A stretch of DNA of 64,000 bases from Leptidea sinapis (GCF_905404315.1 NC_066273.1:7936001-8000000); one strand, 5' to 3'. Shown: positions 11,607 through 22,559, counted from the first letter of the stretch. The notes: generated by a model from the letters alone, not told the origin. Program-made: numbers and translations.

Positions 11607-13227
11607 GAGCAATCGTGCTCACAACAACCGCCGACGTAACGCTTGTCCCTATAAATGATGAGAATGGAATCCTTTTGCTTAAACAGGGTCAAGTACTACG
11701 ACAAGTCGATTATTTTAATCTTGCATGTGTCTATAATTTCACGTACCTACACTTAACATCAATTAAACTTTTATCTTTATTCGAGAGTGTTAAAGCTGCC
11801 GAAAAAGAAACATCAATTGGAGACATACATAGATCGTACAAAGATCAAATAGCACATAGTTTATCTCTTATAAGTAAGAAATTTAGTTTTATTATTCCAC
11901 ACATTAATAGAAGGAAGAGAGGCCTTGTAAATGGTTTAGGCTCTATAGTAAAATCAATCACAGGAAATTTGGATAACGATGATGCACTTAAATTCGAAGC
12001 AGAAATTTCTAATATTCATAATAAAGTAAATAATATCGCGAGCACCCAGGGCCAATCCCTGATACTTGCCGAAAGTACCATTAAAGAATTTAGCCATCAA
12101 ATTGAAAAAATAAATTTAAATCAAAATAAATTGCTTCTAACCATCCAAAATCAATCACGGATTAGCGATAAGATTGCCAACCATTTACATTTCTTAGAAA
12201 TATACGTAGAAATAGATTTTAGCTTACAAATTATATTAGATAGATTAGAAATTTTAGAAAGACGCAATGACTTTTGCGCAGTTAGGAGTAATGCACCCTA
12301 GTATTATAAGTCCATTCAACCTTTTAAATGAAATTTCATTAATTCATAAAAAACATAAGTTTTTGCCAGTAGCAGATATAAGTTTAAATAAGATTCATGA
12401 GTTGGAAAAAACTATAAAAGTAAAATCATATAGTACGGAACATTCTTTGACTTTTATCTTAGAAATCCCCACCACTGATTCTAATATATATGACCTCATC
12501 CACATGTACTCCATTCCTAACTCGTTAAACCTAACTATTATTCCAAAATCCAAATACCTAGCTCTTGGTAGCGATAAGTACGAATACCTGGAAGGCAAAT
12601 GCAGAACAGTCAACGGAAACACGCAGCTCTGCGAGAAGTCCAACACAGCATCCACGAGGGCATCGGAAGATTGTATTATATCTCGAATTCAACACCGCAC
12701 GTCTGTACATACGAGAAAATGGAAATTAATAAAAGTATAGTGCACAGGATCAAGGACAATACTTGGATAATTGTCCTGAGAGAAGAAACAATCATCCACA
12801 TTAAGTGTTTAGCAAAATCTACATATAAAAAGGCTTCAGGTACATTCCTACTTACCCTTACAGAGGAATGCCAAGTTGAGATACTGAATAAAACATTGAA
12901 CTCAAACAGCAAAGAAATTACATTTAATGAAGTTGTTCCACTGCCTTAAAATATTGAAAAGAGTGTACCAGTACAGTATCATATAAAATTGGAAAATATA
13001 GAACTGGACAACATGCAGCACCTTCTGGAGACAGCCCAAGACATATCTGTCACAGAGGAACCACACTGGACCACCATGATGGCAACACCAAGTTAGACTA
13101 CTATTATCCTATATGGTTTGCTGATTGCTGTTGGAGTCACAAGGATCATTAGCTGGAGGAAGTCGCATGCAGCCAAGGACACCGCTGTACAACACAGTGA
13201 GGACACTGTGGGAAGCTGCCGGGTCAG
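11607..13227 (+). pseudogene. env: Errantivirus env (baculovirus F-like fusion protein), broken
   Basis: Envelope fusion protein of the type shared by errantiviruses and baculovirus F proteins. The ectodomain start is VPINDENGILLLKQGQV. A furin-type site RRKR (11909-11920) is followed by the F-like GLVNGLGSIVKSITGNLD, then a long coiled-coil-like stretch. Frame breaks lie near 12280 and 12640, and stops at 12947-12949 and 13094-13096. Distal to the last stop a hydrophobic TTIILYGLLIAVGV segment and a short basic tail mark the transmembrane anchor, ending next to the PPT. No clear signal peptide or start codon is visible at the 5' end; env mRNA is normally spliced. The protein cannot be made intact. 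Confidence 0.85.
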
Positions 13228-13237
13228 TTTCCAGCTT

Positions 13238-13248
13238 AAGGAGGGAGG
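13238..13248 (+). promoter_or_regulatory. Polypurine tract
   Basis: AAGGAGGGAGG lies immediately before the 3' LTR start AGTTAC. This is the position and composition expected for plus-strand priming. Confidence 0.88.
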
Positions 13249-13489
13249 AGTTACGCAGGCCCAACACGGCTAAACCTGCATACGTTGCCACCCCGTACCC
13301 CGACGTAGTGCTGATCGAGCACCCATTGTCTTATAGATTTATTATAATATTGTTATAATATTAAATTTATTATACTTTAATTATAATATTGTTTAATCAG
13401 TCTTGTTCCAATTTACCTGTGAGTAACATTAAATATTGTTAAATAAAGTGCTTTTTAAAAACTGAATTCCCGACACCCGATACATAACT
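13249..13489 (+). repeat. 3' LTR of the errantivirus
   Basis: 241 bp, same ends as the 5' LTR. It carries about 29 extra AT-rich bases (repeats of ATAATATTGTTATAATAT type) after TTATAGATTT, plus scattered substitutions near its 3' end. It is followed by the CGTG target copy. Confidence 0.95.
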
Positions 13490-13493
13490 CGTG

Positions 13494-14485
13494 ACGCATT
13501 TTTCTGGTACTTCTCTCAGAAAAGTTATTCTTATAGCTTGTACTTTTTTGTGTAGGTTCATTTATTCAGATTAGTTGTGAATAACGAGGATTGTAAGCAA
13601 ATAAACTGATTTCCACCCAATAATTTTGAAAATATTGGTTAGATGGCGGGCCGGCAGTCGCTCAAGGTCGCTGGCATTTAGTGTCGCCTTAAGCTCTCAA
13701 GATATACTTTAATATATCTTGCGAACTCACTACTTTTCTACGAACCAAAAATACCCCACATGTCCAAGTAAATTTCTACTTCGAAAACATTTAAAACGAA
13801 TAAATCCAAATACTGCACACAGTTAAATTTTTATTCGCAAAATAACTTGAATATAGTTATAAAATTATGCAATTCTTTTTATACTACATATTTTACTTCA
13901 TAATCCTATGTATAACAGAGTGACATAAGTATCTATAGACGATCATTAATTAAAGCTTCTTATTTACAAAAACAAGCGAAGGTTACTAATTACCGAACCA
14001 AATATTTTATTGTCATTGAATTAATTTGAAAGACACCGCTTGAATATAACTCTCATTAGGATAAACGGTTTTACAACAATGAACTTATAATTAATCGAGG
14101 AGCATATTATTAAAATTAGTAAAAAAGGTTCTGCTTTGACAAGATCCAATATATCACTTGGCTCGCTTCGGCTGTACGTCCAAACTTTTGACGCATGAGT
14201 TATTTATTGGCTAAAAAAACAAATTACCGGTATGGCCGCACATTTGTTGTGGCCAAGGTGCTTGATTCGGGTGCCCCCGCAAAAAACGATGGCCCGAGGC
14301 TTGATAATAACTACCTACTCTATTCTATCAAAAGTTATGCCACAAAATATTAGTTTTTAATGTCTCTATTTGCGTGAAAATACTGATTTTTGATATTAAG
14401 TTAATTTATAATTCAAATAATCTGTTAGGCCAGATACATTTTTTTTAATATACACAGATAATTATGACGTTCCAGCCTAGCATCA
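13494..14485. other. No gene recognised
   Basis: AT-rich sequence right of the errantivirus. No long open frame, splice-bounded exon or known repeat is recognised. Confidence 0.5.
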
Positions 14486-14486
14486 A

Positions 14487-14630
14487 ACGTGCAGTCATTG
14501 ATAGATATATTGACAGATGACGGCTAAAGTCTTGTACAAAACGGAAGTACCCGAAATCCACTACGTTTTAAGCAACTGTTCGCTTTCAAACTTAACCAGA
14601 ATATAGGTACTTAAATGACTGCACGTTTTA
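14487..14630. mobile_element. MITE-like element, TIR AAACGTGCAGTCATT
   Basis: Inverted ends (AACGTGCAGTCATTGA at 14487 and AAATGACTGCACGTT near 14615) enclose about 140 bp. A related inverse copy lies at 41610-41735 (ACTACGTTTTAAGCAACTG module and CAATGACTGTACGTTT). No coding. Confidence 0.6.
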
Positions 14631-14639
14631 TAATAAACT

Positions 14640-15250
14640 AATCTTAAATTTTTACTTAGGCAGTTCCGCCACTTATTACGTAGTATTTACATCCTCCTTG
14701 AAATGTTTATCAGTTATTCTAACTAGTTATCTATTTGGTGGTAATTCAAATTGACTTACTTCAGAATTATATCTTTTAAATAATTTCCATGAAGCTAATT
14801 ATAATATCACAGCAACAAAAAGTATTTAATTTACTTGTTTATTTAGCCTCCATTGTTGCTCAGGTAAACAAATAAGTAAGAATTCTATAAATAATATTTT
14901 AGAAAAATACACGGTATTCTGAGCTTACCTTCAGCGCCTTTACGTACCCATGGCAACGCAAATAAGGTCGAGCTCATTATGACTCGAAGGATTATTATTA
15001 TACTATAAATATAACTGAAGTTATATTTGATATTTGAAAAATTCTTACGACGAATATGTTATAATGATGTTAGATTGTTGATGGTATTGTTTCTCCGCAT
15101 TGCGCAAAGGTAAAAATACTGTTAAGCTGTTTCTAAGTCACTGCAGCACTTAAAAGTTTTTCAAGAAGTCTGTATCGCTATGCCTCCGGTAAATCGATAG
15201 ATTATGCACACATATTTATCAATGTTTAACACGCAGGCAACGAGTGTTTG
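14640..15250. other. No gene recognised
   Basis: AT-rich. No coding frame or recognised repeat. Confidence 0.45.
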
Positions 15251-15254
15251 ACTT

Positions 15255-15502
15255 TTTTTATGAAAATAAGGGCTCGTCCCTTGTTTACTTACGAGCAGGA
15301 CGTTCAGCTGATGGTAATTGACACGCTCTGCTCATTATAATGCAGCTCTGCCGCTCAGGATTCTTGAAAAACCCAAATTCGGAGTAAAACTACGATTGCG
15401 CTCGTCACCTTGAGACATAAGATTTTAAGTCTCATTTGCCCAGTAATTTCACTAGCTACGGCGCCTTTCAGACCGAAACACAGTAATCTTAACACATTAT
15501 AG
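15255..15502 (-). repeat. SINE-X copy, 5'-truncated
   Basis: Read on the minus strand it ends in the A-rich 3' end (poly-T at 15255) and contains both ...GGGCAAATGAGACTTAA and the GTGCCGCTCAG/CTGAGCGGCA hairpin region in degraded form. The 5' 40 bp are missing. It directly abuts the RTE fragment at 15517. Confidence 0.75.
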
Positions 15503-15516
15503 ACACCAAATTTATA

Positions 15517-15905
15517 AGGAAGCTCATTGTCGCTCAGAGGGCAATAGAGAGGGCTATGCTTGGAGATTCCCTGCGAAATCGAATCAGAAATTAGGAGATC
15601 CGCAGAAGAACCAAAGTTATTGACATAGCCCAGATGGTTGCGAAACTGAAGTGGAAGTGGGCAGGGCACGTAGCTCAACGGAAAGATGGCCGTTGGGGCA
15701 GTAAAGTCATCGAATGGCGACCAAGTACCGGGAGTCGTAGTGTTGGTAGGCCCCCCACAAGATGGACCGACGATATGGTCAACATCGCCGGAATAGATTG
15801 GATGAGGGTAGCGCAGGACCGATCATCATGGCGATCTTTGGGGGAGGCCTTTGCCAATGCTGTGAGGCGAGTGTTGTCGCCCAGAAATTCCAAGTTCAGT
15901 CCAAC
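15517..15905 (+). pseudogene. RTE-like LINE RT C-terminus
   Basis: Encodes IVAQRAIERAMLGDSLRNR, then after an in-frame TAG the conserved tail VAKLKWKWAGHVAQRKDGRW, VGRPPTRWTDDMVNIAG and DRSSWRSLGEAF. This is the best preserved copy of this tail in the window. It is 5'-truncated, as usual for LINEs, and cannot encode an active enzyme. Confidence 0.8.
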
Positions 15906-16257
15906 ATGAAGGTAATGCTGAGAATAACCCAGCGACAATTAAAAAGTATCATGGGATCCGAAATAAAATGCTGCTACTTATAGCGTAGAATATGTAGAAG
16001 TGGGTAAGGCACTTTACGAGAATGGACATGAAATCGCTCAACAAGAACTATCCATAGAGGCTAGAGCGAAGACTACAGGGCGCAGTAGACTTACGGAGTG
16101 GACTGAGTGGACGACATCCAACAACACATTATCCATGCCTGGATGAGTCACAGGATCAGTAAGAGTTGAAGAAGCATTTAATGAGAATAATAACAAAATT
16201 GAAAAGTTTGCTCAGGATAGTAAATGTATGGGCATCCATTCGTCTAGAAGTGACGTA
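15906..16257. other. No gene recognised
   Basis: A moderately GC-rich stretch between the RTE tail and a MITE. Short open frames only; none is recognised. Confidence 0.4.
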
Positions 16258-16260
16258 TAA

Positions 16261-16583
16261 CGGCCGTTCCCAATATTCAGTCTATCGCCGGTTGTGGCCC
16301 ACTTGAGATAAAAATCGTAACTATCGTTGACTTTACTGTCCCAATATACTTATCGACGGTAACTCACCTTATCCGTACACGCTGTCTGTCAATGGGACGT
16401 CGTATAGCTTACCAGCGATAGAAGTTTGTATGGAAATTGCAATTCACGCGTACCAATATAACGCGATAAGAATGACTTATCGGGTATATTGGGACAGCTT
16501 CAGATTATTGACAGGTAATTACTGAAATGAGAAAGAAGGTAGTAATTTATCTCTATCTGTAGATAGTATATTGAAAACGGCCG
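16261..16583. mobile_element. MITE with TIR CGGCCGTTTTCAATA and 3-bp TSD
   Basis: 323 bp. The ends are CGGCCGTTCCCAATATTCAG and (inverted) CGGCCGTTTTCAATATACTA. TAA occurs on both sides (16258-16260 and 16584-16586), which fits a PIF/Harbinger-type 3-bp target duplication. A second, truncated copy is at 21766-22038. No coding capacity. Confidence 0.75.
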
Positions 16584-16589
16584 TAAGAC

Positions 16590-17005
16590 AGCAAGTTAAT
16601 ATGACATAGAGTAATATCCCTTCCAATATTTATGTATTTGTTTTCGGAGTCCATTCCACTGGCACTTAACTGACGGCTGTATTAATTATCTTCGTATCGC
16701 ATGCATGGGCACGCACTCATTCACGATTGAGTTTCCATAGGTTAAGCAAACCATAGGTTATGAATGCAAAATGCGAAAATTGAATATTTCATTTAAAATT
16801 TGGTGAGTGCTTTTTGACCTTTGTATGTAGATATTAGAGATTTAAAAAAATAAACTTACTAGTTTAGACTACCTTATAGTCGTTATATAATAATTTCATG
16901 AATACTGGCAAATATTATCATCGGTTATTTTTTATATTTTTAGTTACTATTTTGTATAACTACCCTACTTGTGGTATTCTGTAAAATTATGTATGTATAG
17001 TGATA
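16590..17005. other. No gene recognised
   Basis: AT-rich unique-looking sequence. Confidence 0.4.
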
Positions 17006-17009
17006 TTAT

Positions 17010-17275
17010 TATCATCATCAGCTGGAAGACGTCCACTGCTAGACAAAAGGCCTCTCTCAAAGATATCCACGACGGTCGGACCTGCGCTGCCCTCATCCAA
17101 CAGATTCCAGCGATCTTGACCTGATCGTCGGGCTATCTTGTGGTGGGCCTACCAACACTGCACTACCAACACAATTACGTAGTCGCCATTCGAAGACTTT
17201 TCTGCCCCGCCGGCCATCTGTCCGTCGAACTATGTGCCCTGTCCACTACCACTTTATTTTCGCAATCATTTTGGT
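17010..17275 (-). mobile_element. RTE-like LINE 3' tail fragment
   Basis: It begins with an ATCATCATCAG 3' tail and the antisense module GACGTCCACTGCTAGACAAA. It continues through the antisense of the WTDD/RPPTRW tail region with several indels. Confidence 0.75.
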
Positions 17276-17470
17276 TACATTTTGGCGCAATCATTTCTCC
17301 TACTTTTTTTGTAATTATACTTGCATAATACCGTTATTGAGTTACAAATCATATTTACTAAACTCGATATTTCTTGTATATATATAATTAATCCTAAATT
17401 TACATTTATTAACAAGCTGACCCGACAGACGCTGTTTTGTCAATAGATAAAAAAAGATGTAATTATTCGA

Positions 17471-17760
17471 CAACCTGTATAGCCGAGTGGCTACCGATCC
17501 TACCTACTAAGCTAGAGGTCCCTGGTTCGAATCTCGGTAGGTGCAAGCATTTATATGATGACTATAGATGTTCGTATCCAAGTCATGGATGTTTAAATGT
17601 ATTTATGTATGTTTATATGAATATATGTATGTTTAAGTAAGTATATTGTATTAAATATATCATTGTCTTGTAACCCATAACACAGGCTGTATTGTGCTTA
17701 ACTTGCGGCAAGATAATTTGTGTAAAAAGTGTGTCAATATCATTATTATTATTATTCGAG
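17471..17760 (+). repeat. tRNA-derived SINE (family 1)
   Basis: The tRNA-like head has an A box TAGCCGAGTGG (17480-17490) and a B box GGTTCGAATCT (17524-17534). These are spaced as in a pol III promoter. A non-tRNA body follows (TATGTATGTTTAAGTAAGTA, CAAGATAATTTGTGTAAAAA), with an (ATT)n tail. It is not a tRNA gene: the acceptor stem does not pair and the same body is attached at 19000-19262. Confidence 0.85.
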
Positions 17761-18114
17761 AATAATGTAGTCTAAAGCCATCGGAAATGTGTAATATCAT
17801 TTTACTGAATGATTTTATAATTTTAAATGTAGTAATTTATCATTTATAAGTATAAAAATAGTATTTGTGTAGGCAAACATTATAAAGCGGTAATGTATAA
17901 ACACAGCTTTTACATTCTTCTTCTCTTCTTCATCGGATTACTCTTGACAGAGCAGTCGTGGTCACGTCGAACGACGAACGATTCTACGCCAGTTATCCCT
18001 GGCTGTTGCTTCTCTGGCTTTTACATTACCGCTTTAAAATTGCCAATTTTTTAAAGTATTAAAATGGATATAGTATGTTATTCTTAAGAGATAGACATAT
18101 AGATAGAGATAGAT

Positions 18115-18310
18115 ATATGCTCTCGTCTTCTTTTATATCTCAAAGCTTCCAGCTTATTTTTTCCGACACTTCCTACAAATATCTTAACAGATTAAATACT
18201 TAAAGCTTCCTCGAAAACCACGCAATGCATTGGTGAAAACAGCATAATAATCGGTGTTTTCGAGTTTATCGCGAACAGACAGACGGGCTGACGCGGCGGA
18301 GGAATTTGTT
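18115..18310 (-). repeat. Dispersed repeat, inverse copy of 4190-4400 type
   Basis: On the minus strand it gives ACAAATTCCTCCGCCGCGTC, the GTCTGTCTG word and GTCGGAAAAAATAAGC, the same modules as in hexamerin intron 1. An unassigned SINE/LINE-end-like repeat. Confidence 0.5.
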
Positions 18311-18995
18311 TTATAACATGATGTGATTTTCACGTGTAAATCAATTTGAGTATTATTTTTGCATTCACTTCACACACCGATTGTAATTTAAATAGTTTTT
18401 TCAAACAATGCTGTTTTACATGTTAATTTAAAAGAGTGGTAATGAGTTTTTTGCTACTTCTTCTCCTTAAAGTTCAACATTTGCCGTGGTTAATGGTAAA
18501 ACTTTTGACATATATTAGCATCATTTCTGTAATATAATTGAATAAAATGATTTTGAGTTGAATACGGCGATGTCACGTGACAGACATCGTCGGGAGTTTG
18601 CCAGTTCGCGAATTGACTGACGGTCTTAGATCGTATTGTGAAACCTCTTATCAATAACGTTTTCTAAAAATTTACCTTAGACTTTCCACCCAAGCTTGGC
18701 TAGAAGCTGAAGACTGGGTCTTTTAGCCTAGATCTGAACCGCTTGGATTTCAAATTGCGATCATTTTTCTTCCTCTATTCGTCAAGCTAACATCGAGTTG
18801 CTTAGGAAATCTCCAAAAAATACTAGTAAGTACTAAATATCTTAAGGATATAGTGTGTAAATCCACAAAATCTTGGCCCGACAGTTTCAAGGCCATAGTC
18901 ATACTCAGCAATTTCAAATAGGATTATTTTGTATAAATTGCTTCAATAAATAAATGCAAAGTACTATTATTACATCACGTTATAAAAAAAATATA
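18311..18995. other. No gene recognised
   Basis: AT-rich. No long frame. Confidence 0.4.
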
Positions 18996-18999
18996 ATAT

Positions 19000-19262
19000 G
19001 TGTATATTTAATAATAATATTATATTGACACATTTTTACACAAATTATCTAGCCCCAAACTAGGCATAGCCTATACTATGGGTGCAAGATAACGATATAT
19101 TTAATACAATATACTTACTTAAACATACCTAAATACATATAAACATCCATGACTCGGAAATAAACATCCAAATTCATCATATAAATGAATGCACCTACCG
19201 GGATTCGAACCCGGGACCTCTAGCTTAGTAGTCAGTGTCACTAACCATTCGGCTATATGGGT
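19000..19262 (-). repeat. tRNA-derived SINE (family 1), antisense
   Basis: On the minus strand: A box TAGCCGAATGG (19245-19255), B box GGTTCGAATCC (19201-19211), then the same body and an (ATT)n tail as at 17471-17760. Full length. Confidence 0.85.
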
Positions 19263-19504
19263 CGTCGATTTTATTTGGAAGAGCACTTACAGCCAGACTA
19301 GGTTTGTATTCTTACTATATTACTATTACTAGGATTTCATAAGAACTATACATAATAATATGAAGTTAGTTTAATTTAAGGAATAAAAAAAAATTCCAAT
19401 AATAAAATACTTTTTTGAATTTCTTTCTGAAACCTTTCTACAGTATATTATGCGGTGTTTCTACTCTTAATATCTAAGGGCTAAAACTATTTGAAATGAA
19501 CATG

Positions 19505-19825
19505 AAATATTAAGACTTCTCACTTTAATATGTTTTCTTATTGCACCCAGATAAAGGGAAAGGGCTAGCCTCCAGGATAACGACGGGAGGGATGTAGTAA
19601 ATGCTCATGAATACCAACGCAGCCTAAGTCTGGTTATGTGGGACTCACGTAAAACCTAAGTGCCTATCCATTAAACACCACCTGAGGTTGGATTTGAGCA
19701 GGTGCCCTCTAAGCCTTCATCGAAAGCGACCTTCTCTTCGGGAGAGAGAGGCACAAGCGGCACTCATTAAGGAGTATCTGCAATATGACTATGATATTCA
19801 ATATGAACAGAATATTTCAAAAAAG
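19505..19825 (+). other. Unassigned coding-like block
   Basis: GC-richer than its flanks. One frame from about 19640 runs through KPKCLSIKHHLRLDLSRCPL and SLREREAQAALIKEYLQYDY to a stop at about 19840. Another frame just upstream gives YQRSLSLVMWDSRK. Codon choice looks protein-like, but frames are switched and no domain is recognised. It is probably a relic of a repeat or retroelement gene. Confidence 0.35.
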
Positions 19826-19829
19826 CATA

Positions 19830-20485
19830 TCTTCGAGTAATAGATATATTTCACTACACACACAAACATCGTATCTGATCCTGTTGACAGAAAGAAACAA
19901 ATAGATAATACTCTCTACGAACCATTGAACATTTGCCAAAGATACTTGAGTTCTTCTAATCCTTTAAGAAATAGGATTAACCTGAAAATAAACAAAGGAG
20001 TCCGCAAAATATTTTGTCAATTTTATGTCACTTTGTGTGGTCTTATCGTTCTTTGTTATTGTATATTTCCGCTTTGACACTTTCTAATCTATTCAAGTTA
20101 AAAGCGAAAATTGGATATCAACAGGGTGCTTGTGTTCGTTTGAGGACATTACAGGATTAGTGAGTGTTGTTTTCTTATATTACTTTCACTTCAATAAACT
20201 CCTTCAATTTCGTTTCAAGTGTGGAGAAGTTTATTTAGTTTGTATCAATTGTTTCCTTGTGCTTTGTACCAAAATAATTATATACATTTTGACGTTTTGG
20301 ACCGCTGTTTTAGTTTAAACAGTCCTTATTGAAATTAAGAATTGAAGTAGTATTTTATGTGAAAATGTTAGCTGTAGTATAATTTTCAAATACTTTTATT
20401 TTAAAAATTACAAAAAATATTTCATGCCTGCCATCTTGGCTTATTCCTTCAAAATTTTCTGTTCATAAGTATATGCAATTAAAGT
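19830..20485. other. No gene recognised
   Basis: AT-rich stretch between the coding-like block and a SINE-X copy. Confidence 0.4.
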
Positions 20486-20489
20486 ATTT

Positions 20490-20740
20490 TTTTTTGACAC
20501 TAAGGGATGACGTGTCGAGCAGGACGCTCAGCTGATGGTAACTGATACGCCTTGCGCTCGTCACCTTGAGATAAAAGATATAAAATTTTATTTGCCCAGT
20601 AATTTCACTAGCTACGGCGCCCTTCACACCGAAATACAATAATGCTTACACATTATTGCTTCACGGTAGAAAAAGGCGCCGTTGTCGTACCCTTAATCCA
20701 GCCGGCATCCTGTGCAAAGGAGCTTCCCACTGGTTAGCTG
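20490..20740 (-). repeat. SINE-X copy
   Basis: Antisense. The 3' poly-A end is at 20490 (poly-T on the plus strand) and the 5' end at CTTCCCACTGG (20731-20741). Both termini are present, with a central deletion. Confidence 0.8.
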
Positions 20741-20959
20741 TCTAAAAGTATTACCATTTCCAGTTCCAATATCTTAAATTGAAATAGTTTTAGTAAAAAT
20801 ATTTAAGCTCAGAGTTAATTGATGTAAGAGTCGTGACGACCACACATAACGCGCTTAAAGAGTCAACGGGATTTGATAACATTAATTTAATAAGATCAAA
20901 GCTTTCGTGTTCTATGACTATAAAATATTGATGGAGTCTTATTCGTCGATAATTCTTTT

Positions 20960-21417
20960 GTAACCGACAATATTTAAAAATTGAATAATCGAGAAAATAG
21001 TACCTCGTAGTAACCGACAATATTTAAAAATAGAATAATCGAGAAAATAGTACCTCTTAGTAACCGACAATATTTAAAAATTGAATAATCGAGAAGATAA
21101 TACCTCTTAGTAACCGATAATATTTAAAAATTGAATAATCGAGAAGATAGTACCTCTTAGTAACCGACAATATTTAAAAATTGAATAATCGAGAAAATAG
21201 TACCTCGTAGTAACCGACAATATTTAAAAATTGAATAATCGAGAAAATAGTACCTCGTAGTAACCGACAATATTTTAAAAATTGAATAATCGAGAAAATA
21301 GTACCTCGTAGTAACCGACAATATTTAAAAATTGAATAATCGGGAAGATAGTAAGACCTCTTAGTAACCGACAATATTTAAAAATTTAATAATTGAGAAG
21401 ACAGTTGGTACCTCGTA
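20960..21417. repeat. 50-bp minisatellite, nine units
   Basis: The unit starts GTAACCGACAATATTTAAAA and ends AGTACCTCGTA. Units 1-6 are exactly 50 bp (starts at 20960, 21010, 21060, 21110, 21160 and 21210). Unit 7 is 51 bp, and the last two are 53-54 bp with small insertions near their ends. Main internal variation is CTCGTA versus CTCTTA and GAAAATAG versus GAAGATAG. Unique sequence flanks both sides. Confidence 0.95.
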
Positions 21418-21765
21418 GTTGAGTCACATAAGCCTACAAACGACTAGCTATATAAAATACCCGCGATTTGTTTCAATAAAAGTGTTTTTTTTTTGGGATA
21501 AAATAATAGGCGTGCGTATCAAATTGAGAACACAAACAATGTTATGTTAGAATAAGCTTTGAACAATAAGAAAAAGGCCTTACAAATTCTTACAAAATAT
21601 TAAAAGTTTAACAGCTCACTGCTCAAGGTGAGATACATGGCGAGGTGAATAAGTATAACTTAATATCATCATCAATTAAAACATTTTAAATACTTACAAC
21701 AACTCATAATATAGAGTAACAGTTTAAAATTATTAAAGTTCTGAATTTGCAGCAATTTGATCAAA

Positions 21766-22038
21766 CAGAGATAAATTACTACCTTTTACTGTCAGTAATT
21801 AGCTGTCAATAATCTGAAGCTGTCCCAGTATACCCGATAAGTCATTCTTATCGCCAGTTCACTGTTTCAATTTCCAAACAAACTTCTGTCCCTGGTAAGC
21901 TATAAGTCGTCCCGACAGCGTGTACGGATGAGTTACCGTCGATAAGTTTATTAGTATAGAAAAGTCAACGATTGTTTCGATTTTTTATCTCATACTTGAG
22001 ACCACAACTGGAGATAGACTGAATATTGGGAATGGCCG
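21766..22038 (-). mobile_element. Truncated MITE, same family as 16261-16583
   Basis: Inverse copy. The right end ATTGGGAATGGCCG is followed by TAA; the body shares CTGTCCCAGTATACCCGAT and GTGTACGGATGAGTTACCG. The other terminus (about 35 bp including the TIR) is missing. Confidence 0.7.
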
Positions 22039-22214
22039 TAAGAAAACAAAGACCTCAGAGATCACTTCTATCAAGTGATCGTATATTCATTTTTCCTTCT
22101 ATTCGATTAAAAAAATCGTTTTGGAATGACCACAAAACTCCAAAGTATTTATGACCAATAGTAGGATTTAATGATAAACATAACAGTGCCAAAATTAACA
22201 GTAGTTTACACAAA

Positions 22215-22520
22215 ATAAAACTTATGAAGGATGCGGGACTCGAACCCTATCGCGTTCCGTGTGAGTGCTCTTCCACTGAGCCAACCGTTCGAGTGACGTA
22301 AAATTCATAAATCTTGATATGTCTTTGTTCAACTCTCAGGTTGTGGCTTCATCTACAAGCCCTACTTTACAGTTGATAACCTACTCGACCCCAATATTTG
22401 CATATTAGGAAATTTACTTGAGATGTCGCTCTTTCAAATCAAAACAATTTGTAATTTTTATCCTACAAGTGAGGGCTTTGAAAAAATAACAAATTGTTTA
22501 ATAATAGTTCGACTAATAAA
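22215..22520 (-). repeat. tRNA-derived foldback SINE (family 2), partial
   Basis: On the minus strand the tRNA-like head GGTTGGCTCAGTGGAAGAGC and the B box GGTTCGAGTCCCGCAT are visible. The shared body follows to the right (GTTGTGGCTTCATCTACA, GATGTCGCTCTTTCAAATC, ACAAGTGAGGGCTTTGA). Same family as 49330-49700 and 57547-57818, but only one arm is well preserved. Confidence 0.65.
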
Positions 22521-22559
22521 TTGTTATATAACACCGAATTTAATCGACCAATATTTATA

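Larger units (their letters stand above)
6459..13489 (+). mobile_element. Endogenous errantivirus (Ty3/gypsy LTR element with env), inactive
   Basis: A complete LTR element of about 7.0 kb in the order LTR, PBS, gag, pol (protease, RT, RNase H, integrase), env, PPT, LTR. The LTRs begin AGTTAC and end ATAACT. A perfect 4-bp target duplication, CGTG, flanks it (6455-6458 and 13490-13493). The primer site, the pol order and the F-type env match lepidopteran errantiviruses such as TED. Breaks: one frameshift in gag with an apparent internal deletion; one stop and five frameshifts or small deletions in pol; two frameshifts and two stops in env. The LTRs differ by one AT-rich indel and several substitutions, so the insertion is not very recent. 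Confidence 0.93.

Noticed and set aside
17471..17546. Functional tRNA gene
   Set aside because: A and B boxes are present but the acceptor ends do not pair, and the same SINE body follows as in another copy. It is a tRNA-derived SINE head.
20790..21374. Repetitive minus-strand frames over the minisatellite (recurrent SIIQFLNIVGYY)
   Set aside because: The frames are a by-product of the 50-bp repeat, which is not a multiple of three per unit, so the phrase changes frame. There is no start, splice or domain support.
20960..21417. CRISPR-like array
   Set aside because: Units are contiguous, without unique spacers. The DNA is eukaryotic and no cas-like genes are present.
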